NCBI GenBank assembly: GCA_964593925.1
Contig: CAZQKM010000008.1
Coordinates: 1-64,000 of the forward strand
Reading direction: 5' to 3'
Length of the DNA: 64,000 nt
Source of the DNA: Oleidesulfovibrio sp964593925
Lineage (GTDB): Bacteria > Desulfobacterota > Desulfovibrionia > Desulfovibrionales > Desulfovibrionaceae
In this document: piece by piece, positions 46,046-55,200 of the stretch
Numbering within the stretch: the first letter of the stretch is position 1
How the letters are laid out: each line of letters opens with the position of its first letter
Made by a program: the position numbers and the translations under genes
Notes under the pieces: model-generated
What the model was told of the DNA's origin: nothing
What the model saw: only the letters and a program-made list of their open reading frames with translations
The model's database searches: none

Positions 46046-47503
46046 TTATTTGTCGATATTATAGTTGGGTGCCTCTTTAGTGATGATGACATCATGCACA
46101 TGCGACTCCCGAAGTCCAGCAGGGGATATCTGTACCATCTGGGCTTTTTGGCAAAGCTCCTCAATGCTGGCTGCACCGGTATAGCCCATGCCAGACCGCA
46201 GGCCGCCCAAAAGCTGGAATATGGTGTCTCCCACCGGGCCGCGGTAGGGCACCCGGCCCACGATCCCCTCGGGAACAAGTTTTTTACTTTTTTCTTGGAA
46301 ATAGCGGTCGGAGCTACCTTCCTTCATGGCATCAATGGAACCCATGCCCCGATAAATTTTATAGGTGCGCCCTTGGTAGAGTATCGTTTCTCCAGGGCTT
46401 TCCTCGGTGCCGGCCAAAAGTGAACCCAACATGACTGTGTGCGCACCAACGGCGAACGCTTTTACAATGTCGCCGGAATATTTGATGCCGCCATCAGCGA
46501 TGATGTGCCCCCCGCATTCGTTGGCAGCACGTACAGCCTCCATAACGGCAGTAATCTGCGGCACGCCTACACCAGCCACAATACGGGTGGTGCAGATAGA
46601 GCCGGGGCCGATGCCCACCTTTACAGTATCGGCACCTGCCTCAAACAGCGCCTTGGCCCCTTGGTACGAGCCCACGTTGCCTGCTACAAGCTGGCAATCC
46701 GGAAAGATACTTTTTATCTTGCGAATGGTGTTGAGAATGTTGCGCGAGTGCCCGTGGGCAGAGTCCAGCACGAGAAAGTCGGCTCCGGAGCGGAGTAATG
46801 CTTCGGCACGTGCTTCGCACTCGTCGCCTACGCCAATGGCCGCACCCACACGCAGGCGGCCTTTGTCATCCTTGCAGGCATTGGGGTATTTTTGGACCTT
46901 GTCAATATCCTTCATGGTGATAAGGCCACGCAGCCTGTTGTTGGCATCCACCACCAGTAATTTTTCAATGCGGTGTTCGTGCAGGTGGTGTCGAGCTTCA
47001 TTGAGGGTTGTGCCTACAGGAACTGTGACTAACTTTCTGCTAGTCATGACTTCACTGACTTTTGTACCGTCAAGGTCATTGACAAAACGTACGTCGCGGT
47101 TGGTCAGGATGCCGACAAGCTCATCATTTTGGACCACAGGCAGGCCCGAAACGCGATATTCTGCCATAAGATACAAGGCTTGCGCCACTGTGTGGTCCGG
47201 GGCAATGGTCATGGGTTCCAGGATCATGCCGCTTTCGGATTTTTTGACTTTTTCTATCTCCAATCGCTGGCGGTCAATGGGCATATTTTTGTGGATGACG
47301 CCTACGCCGCCGTTACGTGCCATGGAAATGGCCATGGCAGATTCTGTCACAGTGTCCATGGCCGCGCTGAGAAAGGGCGTGTTGAGCTTAATCTGCGAGG
47401 TCAACATGCTAGAAACATCTACCTGGTCTGGCGTTACTTCGGAGTAGCCGGGGACAAGCAGGATATCATCAAACGTCAGCGCTTTGCCCAGGATCGTGCT
47501 CAT
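46046..47503 (-). CDS. guaB: Inosine-5'-monophosphate dehydrogenase
   Basis: The enzyme oxidises IMP to XMP with NAD, the control step of GMP synthesis. The 485-aa protein has the TIM-barrel catalytic domain interrupted by a CBS pair (about residues 95-205: VSGLPVVQNDELVGILTNRD, RIEKLLVVDANNRLRGLIT). The catalytic Cys304 is in GIGPGSICTTRIVAG. KYSGDIVKAFAVGA and the GVGV motif follow. ATG 47503 has GGAG upstream. It begins the guaB-guaA operon. Confidence 0.97.
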   Translation of the reverse strand: MSTILGKALTFDDILLVPGYSEVTPDQVDVSSMLTSQIKLNTPFLSAAMDTVTESAMAISMARNGGVGVIHKNMPIDRQRLEIEKVKKSESGMILEPMTIAPDHTVAQALYLMAEYRVSGLPVVQNDELVGILTNRDVRFVNDLDGTKVSEVMTSRKLVTVPVGTTLNEARHHLHEHRIEKLLVVDANNRLRGLITMKDIDKVQKYPNACKDDKGRLRVGAAIGVGDECEARAEALLRSGADFLVLDSAHGHSRNILNTIRKIKSIFPDCQLVAGNVGSYQGAKALFEAGADTVKVGIGPGSICTTRIVAGVGVPQITAVMEAVRAANECGGHIIADGGIKYSGDIVKAFAVGAHTVMLGSLLAGTEESPGETILYQGRTYKIYRGMGSIDAMKEGSSDRYFQEKSKKLVPEGIVGRVPYRGPVGDTIFQLLGGLRSGMGYTGAASIEELCQKAQMVQISPAGLRESHVHDVIITKEAPNYNIDK

Positions 47504-47834
47504 GGTTGATTCTCCAAGGGGGTTGTCGTCAGGTAATAGCTAAGACGCCAGTTGCACAGTCCGCATTTCTATTGTGGCAAGCACGGCGTAACATCATGGA
47601 AAGATAATCTCATTACGTATTCCTTTTAAAGGGAAAATGTCAAGAGTGAGCACGTAGCTTGAGCATGGCAAACCGCGCATGGGCACTATGAAAAAGGGCT
47701 GAAGAGGCAGGCAGTTGCGGATAGACTTTCCAGTGTTGGATTTGTGCCATGGATGCAGGCGGGAGGAGTATGTGCAGCCGACGGGAATTACCCGCCGGCT
47801 GTATCGTTAGTAGACAAAGGGGTAAGCTCAAAGA
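47504..47834. other. Gap between the ccm operon end and guaB
   Basis: No gene is seen. It should hold the guaB promoter and the ccm transcript end. A near-perfect hairpin occurs at 47775-47801. Confidence 0.5.
47775..47801 (-). terminator. Hairpin at the end of the ccm operon
   Basis: CAGCCG-A-CGGG (47775-47785) pairs with CCCG-C-CGGCTG (47791-47801) with one mismatch and a 5-nt loop, 34 bases after the stop of the TPR gene. There is no T-run, so it may work with Rho or as a 3' stabiliser. Confidence 0.45.
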
Positions 47835-48434
47835 CTAGTTTTGGTGCCCCTTGCCTTCAAGTTCTTCCAGAGCACGTTTTTTCAGGTCTTCAGTGGCTGT
47901 TTCAGAGGTCAGGATCGCTTTCAGGTGAGGAGTGGCCTTTTCTCGTTGCCCTAGGAAGTGTCCGTACAAGACAGCAAGATTGAAGCGTGCCATGGGGTCA
48001 TCTACCAGCAGAATTAATTGTTCGAACGTGGCGACGGCTTCTTGGTTTTGTCCGGCTTGGTATTGCGAGATGCCAAGCATATACAGCCCGTCGGTGTCAC
48101 TGGGGTTTGCCACGATCAGTTTGTTTAAAAATGTTTGCGCACGCGTCCAATCCTCACTGTCCATGAAACGTTGTGCAAGATTTTTCAGCACTTCGGGATC
48201 ATTGGGATTTTCCTGCATCATACGCATGAGTGCTGTGAGCTCTTCGGCAGATGCGGTGTTTTGCTCTTGTGCACGGCTTTGTTTGCCGGGTTGCACCAAG
48301 CTCGGATGCTTTATACGATAGCTAAATGAAGTGATGAACATTACCAGCAGGGCCGCACCAAGTAGTGCAAGCAGTAGCTTGCTTGTACTATGCTTCGGCC
48401 CGTATGCCGCGTGAGAGTCGGTATTGCTAGTCAT
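47835..48434 (-). CDS. Membrane-anchored TPR protein of the cytochrome c maturation cluster
   Basis: The 199-aa protein has one N-terminal membrane helix (LLLALLGAALLVMFITSF) and then tetratricopeptide repeats at about residues 75-190 (VLKNLAQRFMDSEDWTRAQ, GLYMLGISQYQAGQNQEAV, ARFNLAVLYGHFLGQREKA). This is the layout of NrfG/CcmI-like chaperones that present apocytochrome c to the heme lyase. It overlaps ccmD by 8 bases, so it belongs to the operon. No CcmH domain is fused. Confidence 0.8.
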   Translation of the reverse strand: MTSNTDSHAAYGPKHSTSKLLLALLGAALLVMFITSFSYRIKHPSLVQPGKQSRAQEQNTASAEELTALMRMMQENPNDPEVLKNLAQRFMDSEDWTRAQTFLNKLIVANPSDTDGLYMLGISQYQAGQNQEAVATFEQLILLVDDPMARFNLAVLYGHFLGQREKATPHLKAILTSETATEDLKKRALEELEGKGHQN

Positions 48435-48561
48435 TGAGAAGCTCCATCTGACGGATTCGTTTGTCGAGCTGTTTTTGTGTACGGGCTATATAAAAAACAT
48501 ATGCGCCCACGCCGAGCCATACGGCGGCGTTCGCCATGAGTAACCAGGTGAAAGATTCCAT
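48427..48561 (-). CDS. ccmD: Heme exporter small subunit CcmD
   Basis: A 44-codon gene fits exactly between ccmC and the TPR gene. The protein begins MESFTWLLMANAAVWLGVGA and continues with YVFYIART and a charged tail ending in LLND. It has one membrane helix and a charged cytoplasmic tail, the CcmD pattern. ATG 48561 has GGAGA upstream and the stop overlaps the TPR start. CcmD helps release heme-loaded CcmE from the CcmABC complex. Confidence 0.9.
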   Translation of the reverse strand: MESFTWLLMANAAVWLGVGAYVFYIARTQKQLDKRIRQMELLND

Positions 48562-48582
48562 ATTTTGTCTCCTTGATGGAAA

Positions 48583-49275
48583 TTACAGATCGTCTGCCAT
48601 GGCCAGGGTATCAAGCCGGTCGGCATCTGCCTGTTGTCTGCCTCTGATTGCCGTAAGAGCATACCAGAGAAAGCCGAAGCACAAGACACACACAATGGCT
48701 GCTGTCTGCATCTCAGGCTCAAGGCCTCCCTGCTGGTTACCAAATACAGCGGGGTGTATGGAACGCCACAACCTGGCAGAAAAAAAGACCAGAGGTACGT
48801 CGATGAAGGCCACAATACCCAGCACAGCGCAAACAGTGGCACGGCGTTCTCGCGTAAAACCCGCTACACGCAACATCAGATAGCCTGCGTACACAAACCA
48901 CATGATCAATGTGGTGGTCAGGCGGGGGTCCCATGTCCACCATACGCCCCAGGAGTGACGCCCCCAGATGGAACCGGTCACAAGTGCAAGACCTGCAAAG
49001 AGCACCCCTACCTCGGCAGCTGCCCCAGCAAGGGTATCCCAGAACCACCTACGCCTCAGCAAATACATGACGCTTGCCACAAAGACCGTGAAAAAGCTGA
49101 TGAGCGCCCACCATGCAAGGGGCAGGTGGATGTAGAATATTTTTTGTACGATACCCATGGTCTGCTCCAGCGGGGCATACACAAAGATGAAGTACTGGCA
49201 TATAACAAGAGCTAAGCCTGCCAACAGGGCTGCATATTGTGGTATGGAGTTGCGAGGGGGGGAAGTTTGGCACAT
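48583..49275 (-). CDS. ccmC: Heme exporter protein CcmC
   Basis: CcmC is the six-helix membrane protein that delivers heme to CcmE. The 230-aa protein has the tryptophan-rich periplasmic motif WGVWWTWDPRLT (about residues 110-121) and flanking histidines, including HLPLAWW near residue 51. It overlaps nothing, lies 48 bases after ccmB and 21 bases before ccmD, and is in normal ccm order. Confidence 0.95.
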   Translation of the reverse strand: MCQTSPPRNSIPQYAALLAGLALVICQYFIFVYAPLEQTMGIVQKIFYIHLPLAWWALISFFTVFVASVMYLLRRRWFWDTLAGAAAEVGVLFAGLALVTGSIWGRHSWGVWWTWDPRLTTTLIMWFVYAGYLMLRVAGFTRERRATVCAVLGIVAFIDVPLVFFSARLWRSIHPAVFGNQQGGLEPEMQTAAIVCVLCFGFLWYALTAIRGRQQADADRLDTLAMADDL

Positions 49276-49323
49276 GCGAACCTCACATGGTTAAACGTCA
49301 GTACGGCGAACAAGATACACTGG

Positions 49324-50001
49324 TCACTCTTCTTCGCTATAAATATAAGGAAAGAGGAACAGGCAGGCCCCTAAAAAGAGGGCATCAAAAGCGGCTGCAA
49401 TGCCAAACCATGATTCTGGATTTTCAGGCATGTTGCCCGAAAAAGCTGCTGTGCCCACACTAATGCCCGCTAATAGTACAGGGATTAGTAAAGGGAACAA
49501 AATGATGCTAAGCATGGATTCCCGTGCGGCCTGTCCCTGCGACAATGCCCCGAGAAGTGAGCCCAATGCCATGATGCCTACATCAACCAGTAATACAATG
49601 AATAGCCCAGCGGGCCATAAAGCAGTAACAGGCTGTCCCAGAAATACGATGGTGGCGGGAATGAATATTAATTGCGCGCACAGTAGCAGCAGCAACCCTG
49701 CAAAGGTTTTGCCCAGCCATATGGCCTGCGTTGGGGCCGGGGCTAGTAAAAGCCCCAGACGTGCGGCATTTGCCTCTTCTATACTATACAGCGTGTTACA
49801 TATAAGCACTTGGCAAAAAGCGGAGGCCAGCCAGAATATGGCGGCGGCACTTTGGGGCGGCATGATTTCTCCGGCCTGTCGCGACAGACTGAAGACAAAT
49901 ATCAGCAACAGTCCCAGCAGCAAAGCCTGGATAAGGCCTGTACCCCGGGCAAGAATCAGTCGCAGGTCTTTATGTGCGATGCGTAGGGCCGTACTCAGCA
50001 T
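49324..50001 (-). CDS. ccmB: Heme exporter protein CcmB
   Basis: The 225-aa membrane protein is the ABC permease partner of CcmA. It begins LRIAHKDLRLILARGTGL and has six hydrophobic segments, among them LLLGLLLIFVFSLSR, ILFPLLIPVLLAG and LFPYIYSEEE at the end. ATG 50001 has AGGA 6 bases upstream and overlaps the end of ccmA by 7 bases. Confidence 0.92.
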   Translation of the reverse strand: MLSTALRIAHKDLRLILARGTGLIQALLLGLLLIFVFSLSRQAGEIMPPQSAAAIFWLASAFCQVLICNTLYSIEEANAARLGLLLAPAPTQAIWLGKTFAGLLLLLCAQLIFIPATIVFLGQPVTALWPAGLFIVLLVDVGIMALGSLLGALSQGQAARESMLSIILFPLLIPVLLAGISVGTAAFSGNMPENPESWFGIAAAFDALFLGACLFLFPYIYSEEE

Positions 50002-50645
50002 GCGTTTTCCTGCCTGTATTGGGTGGCCGGGCCATTGTACTGCACGCACGCGTGGTCAAGGGCTACTATGGTATCGGCCATGGCCGAGTCTTCTGCAATG
50101 GCATGACTGATCCAGACAAGACCGGCTCCGCGTGCACGTGCAGCGTGTATTTCACGCCGCAGCATGTCCATGGATCGCGTATCAAGCCCCGTACCCGGCT
50201 CATCCAGCAAAATGAGGTCTGGTTGCAGTAGTAAAATACGTGCAAGGTTGAGACGTTGTGCCATACCTCGTGAAAATCCGCCTGCCCGCTCAAAAGCAAA
50301 ACGCTTTAAGCCCACACGGTCAAGCACTGCAAGCAGCTGTATCTCATCAGTACGTATTCCATACATCCCCGCCCAGAAAGCCAGATTTTCTTGCGCAGAA
50401 AGGGCGGGGTAGATGAAAGTCTGGTGTCCAAGGTACCCCATTTTTTCGTGGGTAACGCTATACTGAACAACCCCTGCACTGGGACGAGCAAGGCCCGCCA
50501 TGATACGTAGCAGGGTCGACTTGCCGGCACCATTGGGGCCGGCAAGCAGAGTCAGTGTACCAGCCTGCACGCACAGGCTGATATCTTTGACAACCAGTTT
50601 AGTGCCATAAAACTTGGCCACCCTTTCCAGTTTAAGCAGCATCAT
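49995..50645 (-). CDS. ccmA: Heme exporter ATP-binding protein CcmA
   Basis: The 216-aa ABC ATPase has Walker A GPNGAGKSTLL (about residues 35-45), Q-loop LGHQTFIYPALSAQENL, the signature region GGFSRGMAQRLNLARIL, Walker B LILLDEPGTGLD and the H-loop VWISH. Its start (ATG 50645 or 50642) overlaps the 3' end of ccmF by about 14 bases, so translation is coupled. CcmA energises release of holo-CcmE from CcmC. Confidence 0.94.
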   Translation of the reverse strand: MMLLKLERVAKFYGTKLVVKDISLCVQAGTLTLLAGPNGAGKSTLLRIMAGLARPSAGVVQYSVTHEKMGYLGHQTFIYPALSAQENLAFWAGMYGIRTDEIQLLAVLDRVGLKRFAFERAGGFSRGMAQRLNLARILLLQPDLILLDEPGTGLDTRSMDMLRREIHAARARGAGLVWISHAIAEDSAMADTIVALDHACVQYNGPATQYRQENAC

Positions 50646-52560
50646 CCCCCACTGCATGTATGTCCTGAGATTTACCTTGGCGTAGCCGGCGCATGCCGAG
50701 GAAGGGGAACAGGCAAGCCAGGGTACCACCAATCCACAGCCAGTTCACCAGCGGATTGACGCTAATGCGCAATACGGCCTTGTTACCTTCTGCCACGCCG
50801 AACAGGGTTGCATATGGTTCGCTACCCAGTGTGAGGATGGTCGCCGCTTCAGCGTATTGGTTTTGGTCAAATTTGCTGTAGATGCGGCGCTGTGGACGCA
50901 AGGTACCCATAAGTGTGTCGCCCTTGGTAACGTCCAACTCTGCTTCGATGAAGATCATGCCGGGGGCTTCGCCTTCGTACATGGCTTTGTAGGTAACTTG
51001 GTATCCGCCCACGTCTACGCTTTCGCCCTGGGCCAATTCCACATCTTTTTCTATTTTGTATGGACCGGACGCCGCAACACCCAGCACCATGAGAAGCATA
51101 CCTACATGTACTCCATAGGCCGCAAAGGATGTGCGTGATCGGCGTATCTGCGGCTGGGTGGCAAGCAAAATGCCGATACCGGCAATGGCTCCCAGGGCGC
51201 CGCCACTTCCCAGCAAGGCCATGGGAATACGCACATCTGCGGCGTAGAGGATGGCGAGTATGGCTAAAAAAATCACTCCTGTTGCAGCTGCCGGCCAAGT
51301 GCTACGCAGGCCCTGCTTCCAGCCTAGCCAGGGGCAGGTCAACAGCAGCATTGTCAGCATGACAAAAAGCGGCAGACATACCTTGTTGTAAAAAGCGGGT
51401 TCAAGGCCTATGGGGTTGGGGCTCCAGAATTTGGAGAATACCGGCCACATGGTGCCCACAAGAATGATGGCGCTGAGCATCAGCAGTACCCATGCGGTAA
51501 CAGCCAAAAAGCCTTCACGGCTTAGCAACCCGGAAAGGGGCTGAGCCTTTTCCGATTTGTAATACAAGGGGACACATACAGACAGCGCCGTAAGGGCAAG
51601 GATGAAGATAAGCAATGGCATGCCCACGCCACCATCGCCAAATGCATGGAGAGAGTCCACAACGCCGCTACGTACAAGGTAGGTGGCAAAGAAGGCCGAG
51701 GTGGTTGTCAGCGACATCAGAAAGATGTTGGTTCTGTGCAGTTTGTTGCGACGTTGTTCCACTATGGAGGTGTGCAGATACGCCGAGGCAACCAGCCAGG
51801 GAATCAGCGAGGCGTTTTCCACAGGATCCCATGCCCAGTATCCGCCCCAACCAAGCTCCATATAGGACCACCAACAGCCAAGAACAATACCCGCTGTAAG
51901 GTTTGCCCACGAAAACAGCGTGATATTACGGGTGGCTTCACCCCAGGATGGCTCGTGGCTGGCGTTTCGATTCATGGCTTGAGCCAGTGCAAGACAACCA
52001 GGCACGGCAAAGCCGCCATATCCTATAAAAAGCAGGGGCGGATGGAAAATCATACCAGGGTTTTGCAGTAGCGGGTTCAAGCCCTTGCCGTCAGCAGGGG
52101 CCGGATCAACCATAATGAATGGGTTACTCCATGCAGTGAGCAAAAGCAGGAAAAAAATCTGGATGATCATGAAGAACAGCCAGAAGTATATTTTTGTACC
52201 ATCCGACATACTTTTATAGCCTTGGGTACACATGAAGTACGTGCCCAGGAAGGATACACAAAGGGCCCAGAACAGGAGTGAACCTGCCTGGCCCGCCCAG
52301 AATGCCGTCATACGGTAAAATATGGGCAGAAGTTTATCCGTGTAACTGGCAATATATGAGTTGGAAAAGTCTGATATGACCAAGGCATACAATAAAATGA
52401 GTGAAGCCATTGTCATCAGTGCTGAAACCACCAGTTGGCCTGTTTCCAAGTAATGCAGGGCGTTTTTACGGCCATGCCAAATTTGTATGATGCTCGTGGT
52501 GCCAAGCCCCATCGCTATAAGCATACAGACTGAAAGCAAAAGATACCCCGAAAGGTGCAT
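50632..52560 (-). CDS. ccmF: Heme lyase subunit CcmF
   Basis: CcmF attaches heme to apocytochrome c at the periplasmic face. The 642-aa membrane protein has many helices and the WWD-type motif WSYMELGWGGYWAWDPVENA (about residue 230), with flanking heme histidines such as LHTSIVEQRR. GGAG lies 7 bases before ATG 52560. No ccmH gene is adjacent, so CcmF must act without the usual thioreductase partner in this cluster. Confidence 0.96.
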   Translation of the reverse strand: MHLSGYLLLSVCMLIAMGLGTTSIIQIWHGRKNALHYLETGQLVVSALMTMASLILLYALVISDFSNSYIASYTDKLLPIFYRMTAFWAGQAGSLLFWALCVSFLGTYFMCTQGYKSMSDGTKIYFWLFFMIIQIFFLLLLTAWSNPFIMVDPAPADGKGLNPLLQNPGMIFHPPLLFIGYGGFAVPGCLALAQAMNRNASHEPSWGEATRNITLFSWANLTAGIVLGCWWSYMELGWGGYWAWDPVENASLIPWLVASAYLHTSIVEQRRNKLHRTNIFLMSLTTTSAFFATYLVRSGVVDSLHAFGDGGVGMPLLIFILALTALSVCVPLYYKSEKAQPLSGLLSREGFLAVTAWVLLMLSAIILVGTMWPVFSKFWSPNPIGLEPAFYNKVCLPLFVMLTMLLLTCPWLGWKQGLRSTWPAAATGVIFLAILAILYAADVRIPMALLGSGGALGAIAGIGILLATQPQIRRSRTSFAAYGVHVGMLLMVLGVAASGPYKIEKDVELAQGESVDVGGYQVTYKAMYEGEAPGMIFIEAELDVTKGDTLMGTLRPQRRIYSKFDQNQYAEAATILTLGSEPYATLFGVAEGNKAVLRISVNPLVNWLWIGGTLACLFPFLGMRRLRQGKSQDIHAVGDDAA

Positions 52561-52690
52561 GGATGTTCTCCTTCACAGGACAAGATAAATACGACCTTGG
52601 CCGTTGTTGTACTAAGGGGAATAAGGACTGGAAAAACAGTAATTACAAAAAAAAGACCGGGCATGCCGGCCTTGAAAGGTGGCTACGTGG

Positions 52691-53101
52691 TTAACTCCGT
52701 TCTTCTTTCTGATACTTTGAGGGGCATTTGGTCATCAGCGTACGTGCTGCAAACGTGTCTGACTGGCGTTCCATGTGGCCTTCCACAATGACCTCGGCGC
52801 CGGGTTTGAATGTGTCGGGAACAGCGCCGTTGTATTCAACCCACAGGCTTCGGGTATGGTCTTTTTTGTCTTCGATCTGAAATCTGACCCCCTTTTTTTC
52901 GGCATATTGCAATCCCTGGGCTTTTACAACACCAAAGAGACGTGCGGCCTTTAACTCTTCCGAAGGCATGGCAAGAGCCTCGGAAACCTCCAGAAAGTAG
53001 ACGCTATTCTGGGACAGACCGGAAAAGAGCAGGTAGCCTACACCGCCCAGAAAAAATGTCAGGGCAACGATGTAGAGAGCCTTGCTATTTTTTTTCGGCA
53101 T
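52691..53101 (-). CDS. ccmE: Heme chaperone CcmE, histidine-free CxxxY variant
   Basis: The 136-aa protein has an N-terminal membrane helix (ALYIVALTFFLGGVGYLLFS) and the CcmE OB-fold (LFGVVKAQGL, FQIEDKK, LWVEYNGAVPDTFKPG, VIVEGH). Classical CcmE binds heme covalently through a histidine near residue 130. Here the motif is TKCPSKYQ, with Cys126 and Tyr130 and no histidine at that place. This CxxxY type is known from Desulfovibrio desulfuricans, where it works without CcmG and CcmH. ATG 53101 has GGAG five bases upstream. It is the first ccm gene, 130 bases before ccmF. Confidence 0.93.
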   Translation of the reverse strand: MPKKNSKALYIVALTFFLGGVGYLLFSGLSQNSVYFLEVSEALAMPSEELKAARLFGVVKAQGLQYAEKKGVRFQIEDKKDHTRSLWVEYNGAVPDTFKPGAEVIVEGHMERQSDTFAARTLMTKCPSKYQKEERS

Positions 53102-53207
53102 GAACACTCCATTATATTGTAGTAGTTCCAGGGCATTCTGTTGTAGCGTCACTGCTATTACAGCATGTTGTATCACATGATTTTATCGTAAAATACGTTT
53201 TTTTTTT

Positions 53208-54260
53208 TCAAGAATCAAGGGGACAGGCTTTATTTGAGGAAGTCAGGCTTGCCCGGCGGGTACGGGCAAGGTGCCGCAGATCCTCAAACTGGTCTGATTC
53301 GTCCACAATTTCTTTGCCCAGGATCTCTTCTAGCACGTCTTCCAGGGAGACAACACCGGCCATGCCGCCATACTCGTCCAGTACAACCGCCAAGTGTACG
53401 CGCCGCTCAAGAAGTTGTGCAAGCAGTCTGTCAAGGGTCAGCGTTTCAAGCACAAAGGTGACAGGGCTCATGATTTCGGACAGGCGTGTTTGATTATTGT
53501 CCGCTGCAACTTCTTTCAGGACGTGGCGACGCATGACTATGCCCACCATATCTTCATTGTCTTCTTGCCATACGGGGATACGGCTGTAGTTCCAGAAACC
53601 ATGCTGCTCGTGTGCTTCTTCGACTGTCATGTCCGCCTGTAAGGAAAAGACCACCGTGCGTGGAGTCATAATATCCTCGACCCGCTTGCTGTCCAGCGAA
53701 AGAATGTTTCGGATGGAGGTCTCTTCATAGGCTTTGAGCACGCCGGACTTACGCGACAAACTTACGAGCGCTTTGATATCTTCTTCGGATGCTTCGGGTT
53801 TGCTCTTGGTTGGCGTGAGCAGACGGGTAAGCCAGCCACTTACAATAATAACAGGAGAAAGCAGCCAGACAAGCGCACTAAGCGGAGCGGCAATGGGGCC
53901 TGAAAGAATACGGGCGTATGTGACTCCCAGCGTTTTGGGGATAATTTCTGAACAGACAAGAATCAGCAAGGTAAAGCACACGGCAAACACGGGCATCTGG
54001 TCACTGCCAAAAACACCAGCTGCTGCTGCACCTGCGATGGAGGCGCCTGCTGTATTGGCAACGGTATTCAGGGTGAGTACCGCGGTAATAGGCTTGTCAA
54101 TTTGCGAGCGCAAGGCAAACAGCAGGTCACCGGAGGGTCGCTTTTTTTTTCGAAGCTGCTCAATATGACTCCACGGCACGGAGTAGAGAACTGCTTCAGC
54201 AACAGAGCACGAAGCGGAAATGATGACGGCAAAAGAAACCGCTAGAATAAGTTCAAGCAT
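53208..54260 (-). CDS. CNNM/CBS domain membrane protein (HlyC/CorC family)
   Basis: The 350-aa protein begins with a CNNM (DUF21) membrane domain (about 1-150, several helices including ASIAGAAAAG and SEIIPKTLGVTYA) followed by a CBS pair (about 190-310: IMTPRTVVFSLQ, YSRIPVWQEDNEDMVGIV, LAVVLDEYGGMAGVVSLEDV). Such proteins are linked to magnesium or other divalent cation transport. The CorC-HlyC C-terminal domain seems missing or very short. It lies 106 bases upstream of ccmE on the same strand. Confidence 0.9.
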   Translation of the reverse strand: MLELILAVSFAVIISASCSVAEAVLYSVPWSHIEQLRKKKRPSGDLLFALRSQIDKPITAVLTLNTVANTAGASIAGAAAAGVFGSDQMPVFAVCFTLLILVCSEIIPKTLGVTYARILSGPIAAPLSALVWLLSPVIIVSGWLTRLLTPTKSKPEASEEDIKALVSLSRKSGVLKAYEETSIRNILSLDSKRVEDIMTPRTVVFSLQADMTVEEAHEQHGFWNYSRIPVWQEDNEDMVGIVMRRHVLKEVAADNNQTRLSEIMSPVTFVLETLTLDRLLAQLLERRVHLAVVLDEYGGMAGVVSLEDVLEEILGKEIVDESDQFEDLRHLARTRRASLTSSNKACPLDS

Positions 54261-54549
54261 AGTGAGGAGATAATCCTGCTGTTTTGGTTAAGTCAGGTTT
54301 GTGTTGGGGGATAGTATAAGGAGGTATTATTGTATGTGGCTTTCGTACACATTATATCATGCCATAATTATAGCTGTACGGCACAGGTTTTTCAAGAGTG
54401 ATTTTTGCCTGGATATGTCATTGGGGCTTTTTTTATGGTGGGGGCTGCTGGACAGCTTGATGACAATGGGGCATAGCCGTAGGGTATATGTTTTTTCCGG
54501 GCGAGGACCAAGGGGTTCGTTGCGGCGTCTGTAATTCAAGGAGGACTGC

Positions 54550-55200
54550 GTGCCCCTTATTGATTCCATCCTGCTTGATCGCGACGGTACGATTATCGTG
54601 GACAAGCATTACCTATGTGACCCTGGCGGGGTTGAACTGTTGCCACATGTGGCAGACGCGCTTGCCCATGCCTACCGGGAAGGTAGACGCTTGTTTGTTG
54701 TTACCAATCAGTCGGGCATAGGGCGGGGCATGTTCACCGACGCAGCATATCAGGCGTGTAGTGACCGTTTGGAGTCGTTGCTTGCCCAGCACGGTGCAAG
54801 GTTTACCGCTTCGCGCTACTGCCCCCATGCGCCTGATTCTTTTGGACATGGTTGTACATGTCGTAAGCCCATGACGGGTATGTGGATGTCATTGCGCACG
54901 CAGTACGGACTGTACGCTGCAAAAAGCGTGATGATTGGCGATAAAGGGGTGGATGTGGCTTTTGGCAGGAGGGCGGGGCTTGCTGCAAGTATTCTTGTAC
55001 TTACAGGCAAGGGTAAGACAGAAGCACATAGGCTGGGACTTGCAGAATTTGCTGTCAGGGCAGAGCAGACTGGTGGTTGGGCGGAATGCAAGACTATCTC
55101 TGACGAAACAGACTTGACTCCCCATGTCGTGGCCTGTGACGTGGCCATGGCTTTTGAGTGGGTACGTGTTGTGCTGGAGGGTGGATCGTGCAGCGAATAG
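54550..55200 (+). CDS. gmhB: D-glycero-D-manno-heptose-1,7-bisphosphate 7-phosphatase
   Basis: This HAD phosphatase removes the 7-phosphate from heptose bisphosphate for LPS inner-core heptose. The 216-aa protein has the catalytic LLDRDGTIIVD (residues 8-18), VVTNQSGIGRG, the zinc loop CPHAP...CTCRKP and MIGDKGVDVAFG. The GTG start at 54550 has GGAGG upstream. The stop overlaps the heptosyltransferase start by 13 bases, which supports a joint LPS role. Confidence 0.92.
   Translation: MPLIDSILLDRDGTIIVDKHYLCDPGGVELLPHVADALAHAYREGRRLFVVTNQSGIGRGMFTDAAYQACSDRLESLLAQHGARFTASRYCPHAPDSFGHGCTCRKPMTGMWMSLRTQYGLYAAKSVMIGDKGVDVAFGRRAGLAASILVLTGKGKTEAHRLGLAEFAVRAEQTGGWAECKTISDETDLTPHVVACDVAMAFEWVRVVLEGGSCSE

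Noticed and set aside
46012..46278. Upstream in-frame extension of guaA
   Set aside because: It overlaps the 3' end of guaB; the conserved protein starts MDKQNKVVIVDYG at 46011.
54301..54534. 77-codon plus frame before gmhB
   Set aside because: Weak start and no motif; it lies in the divergent control region.
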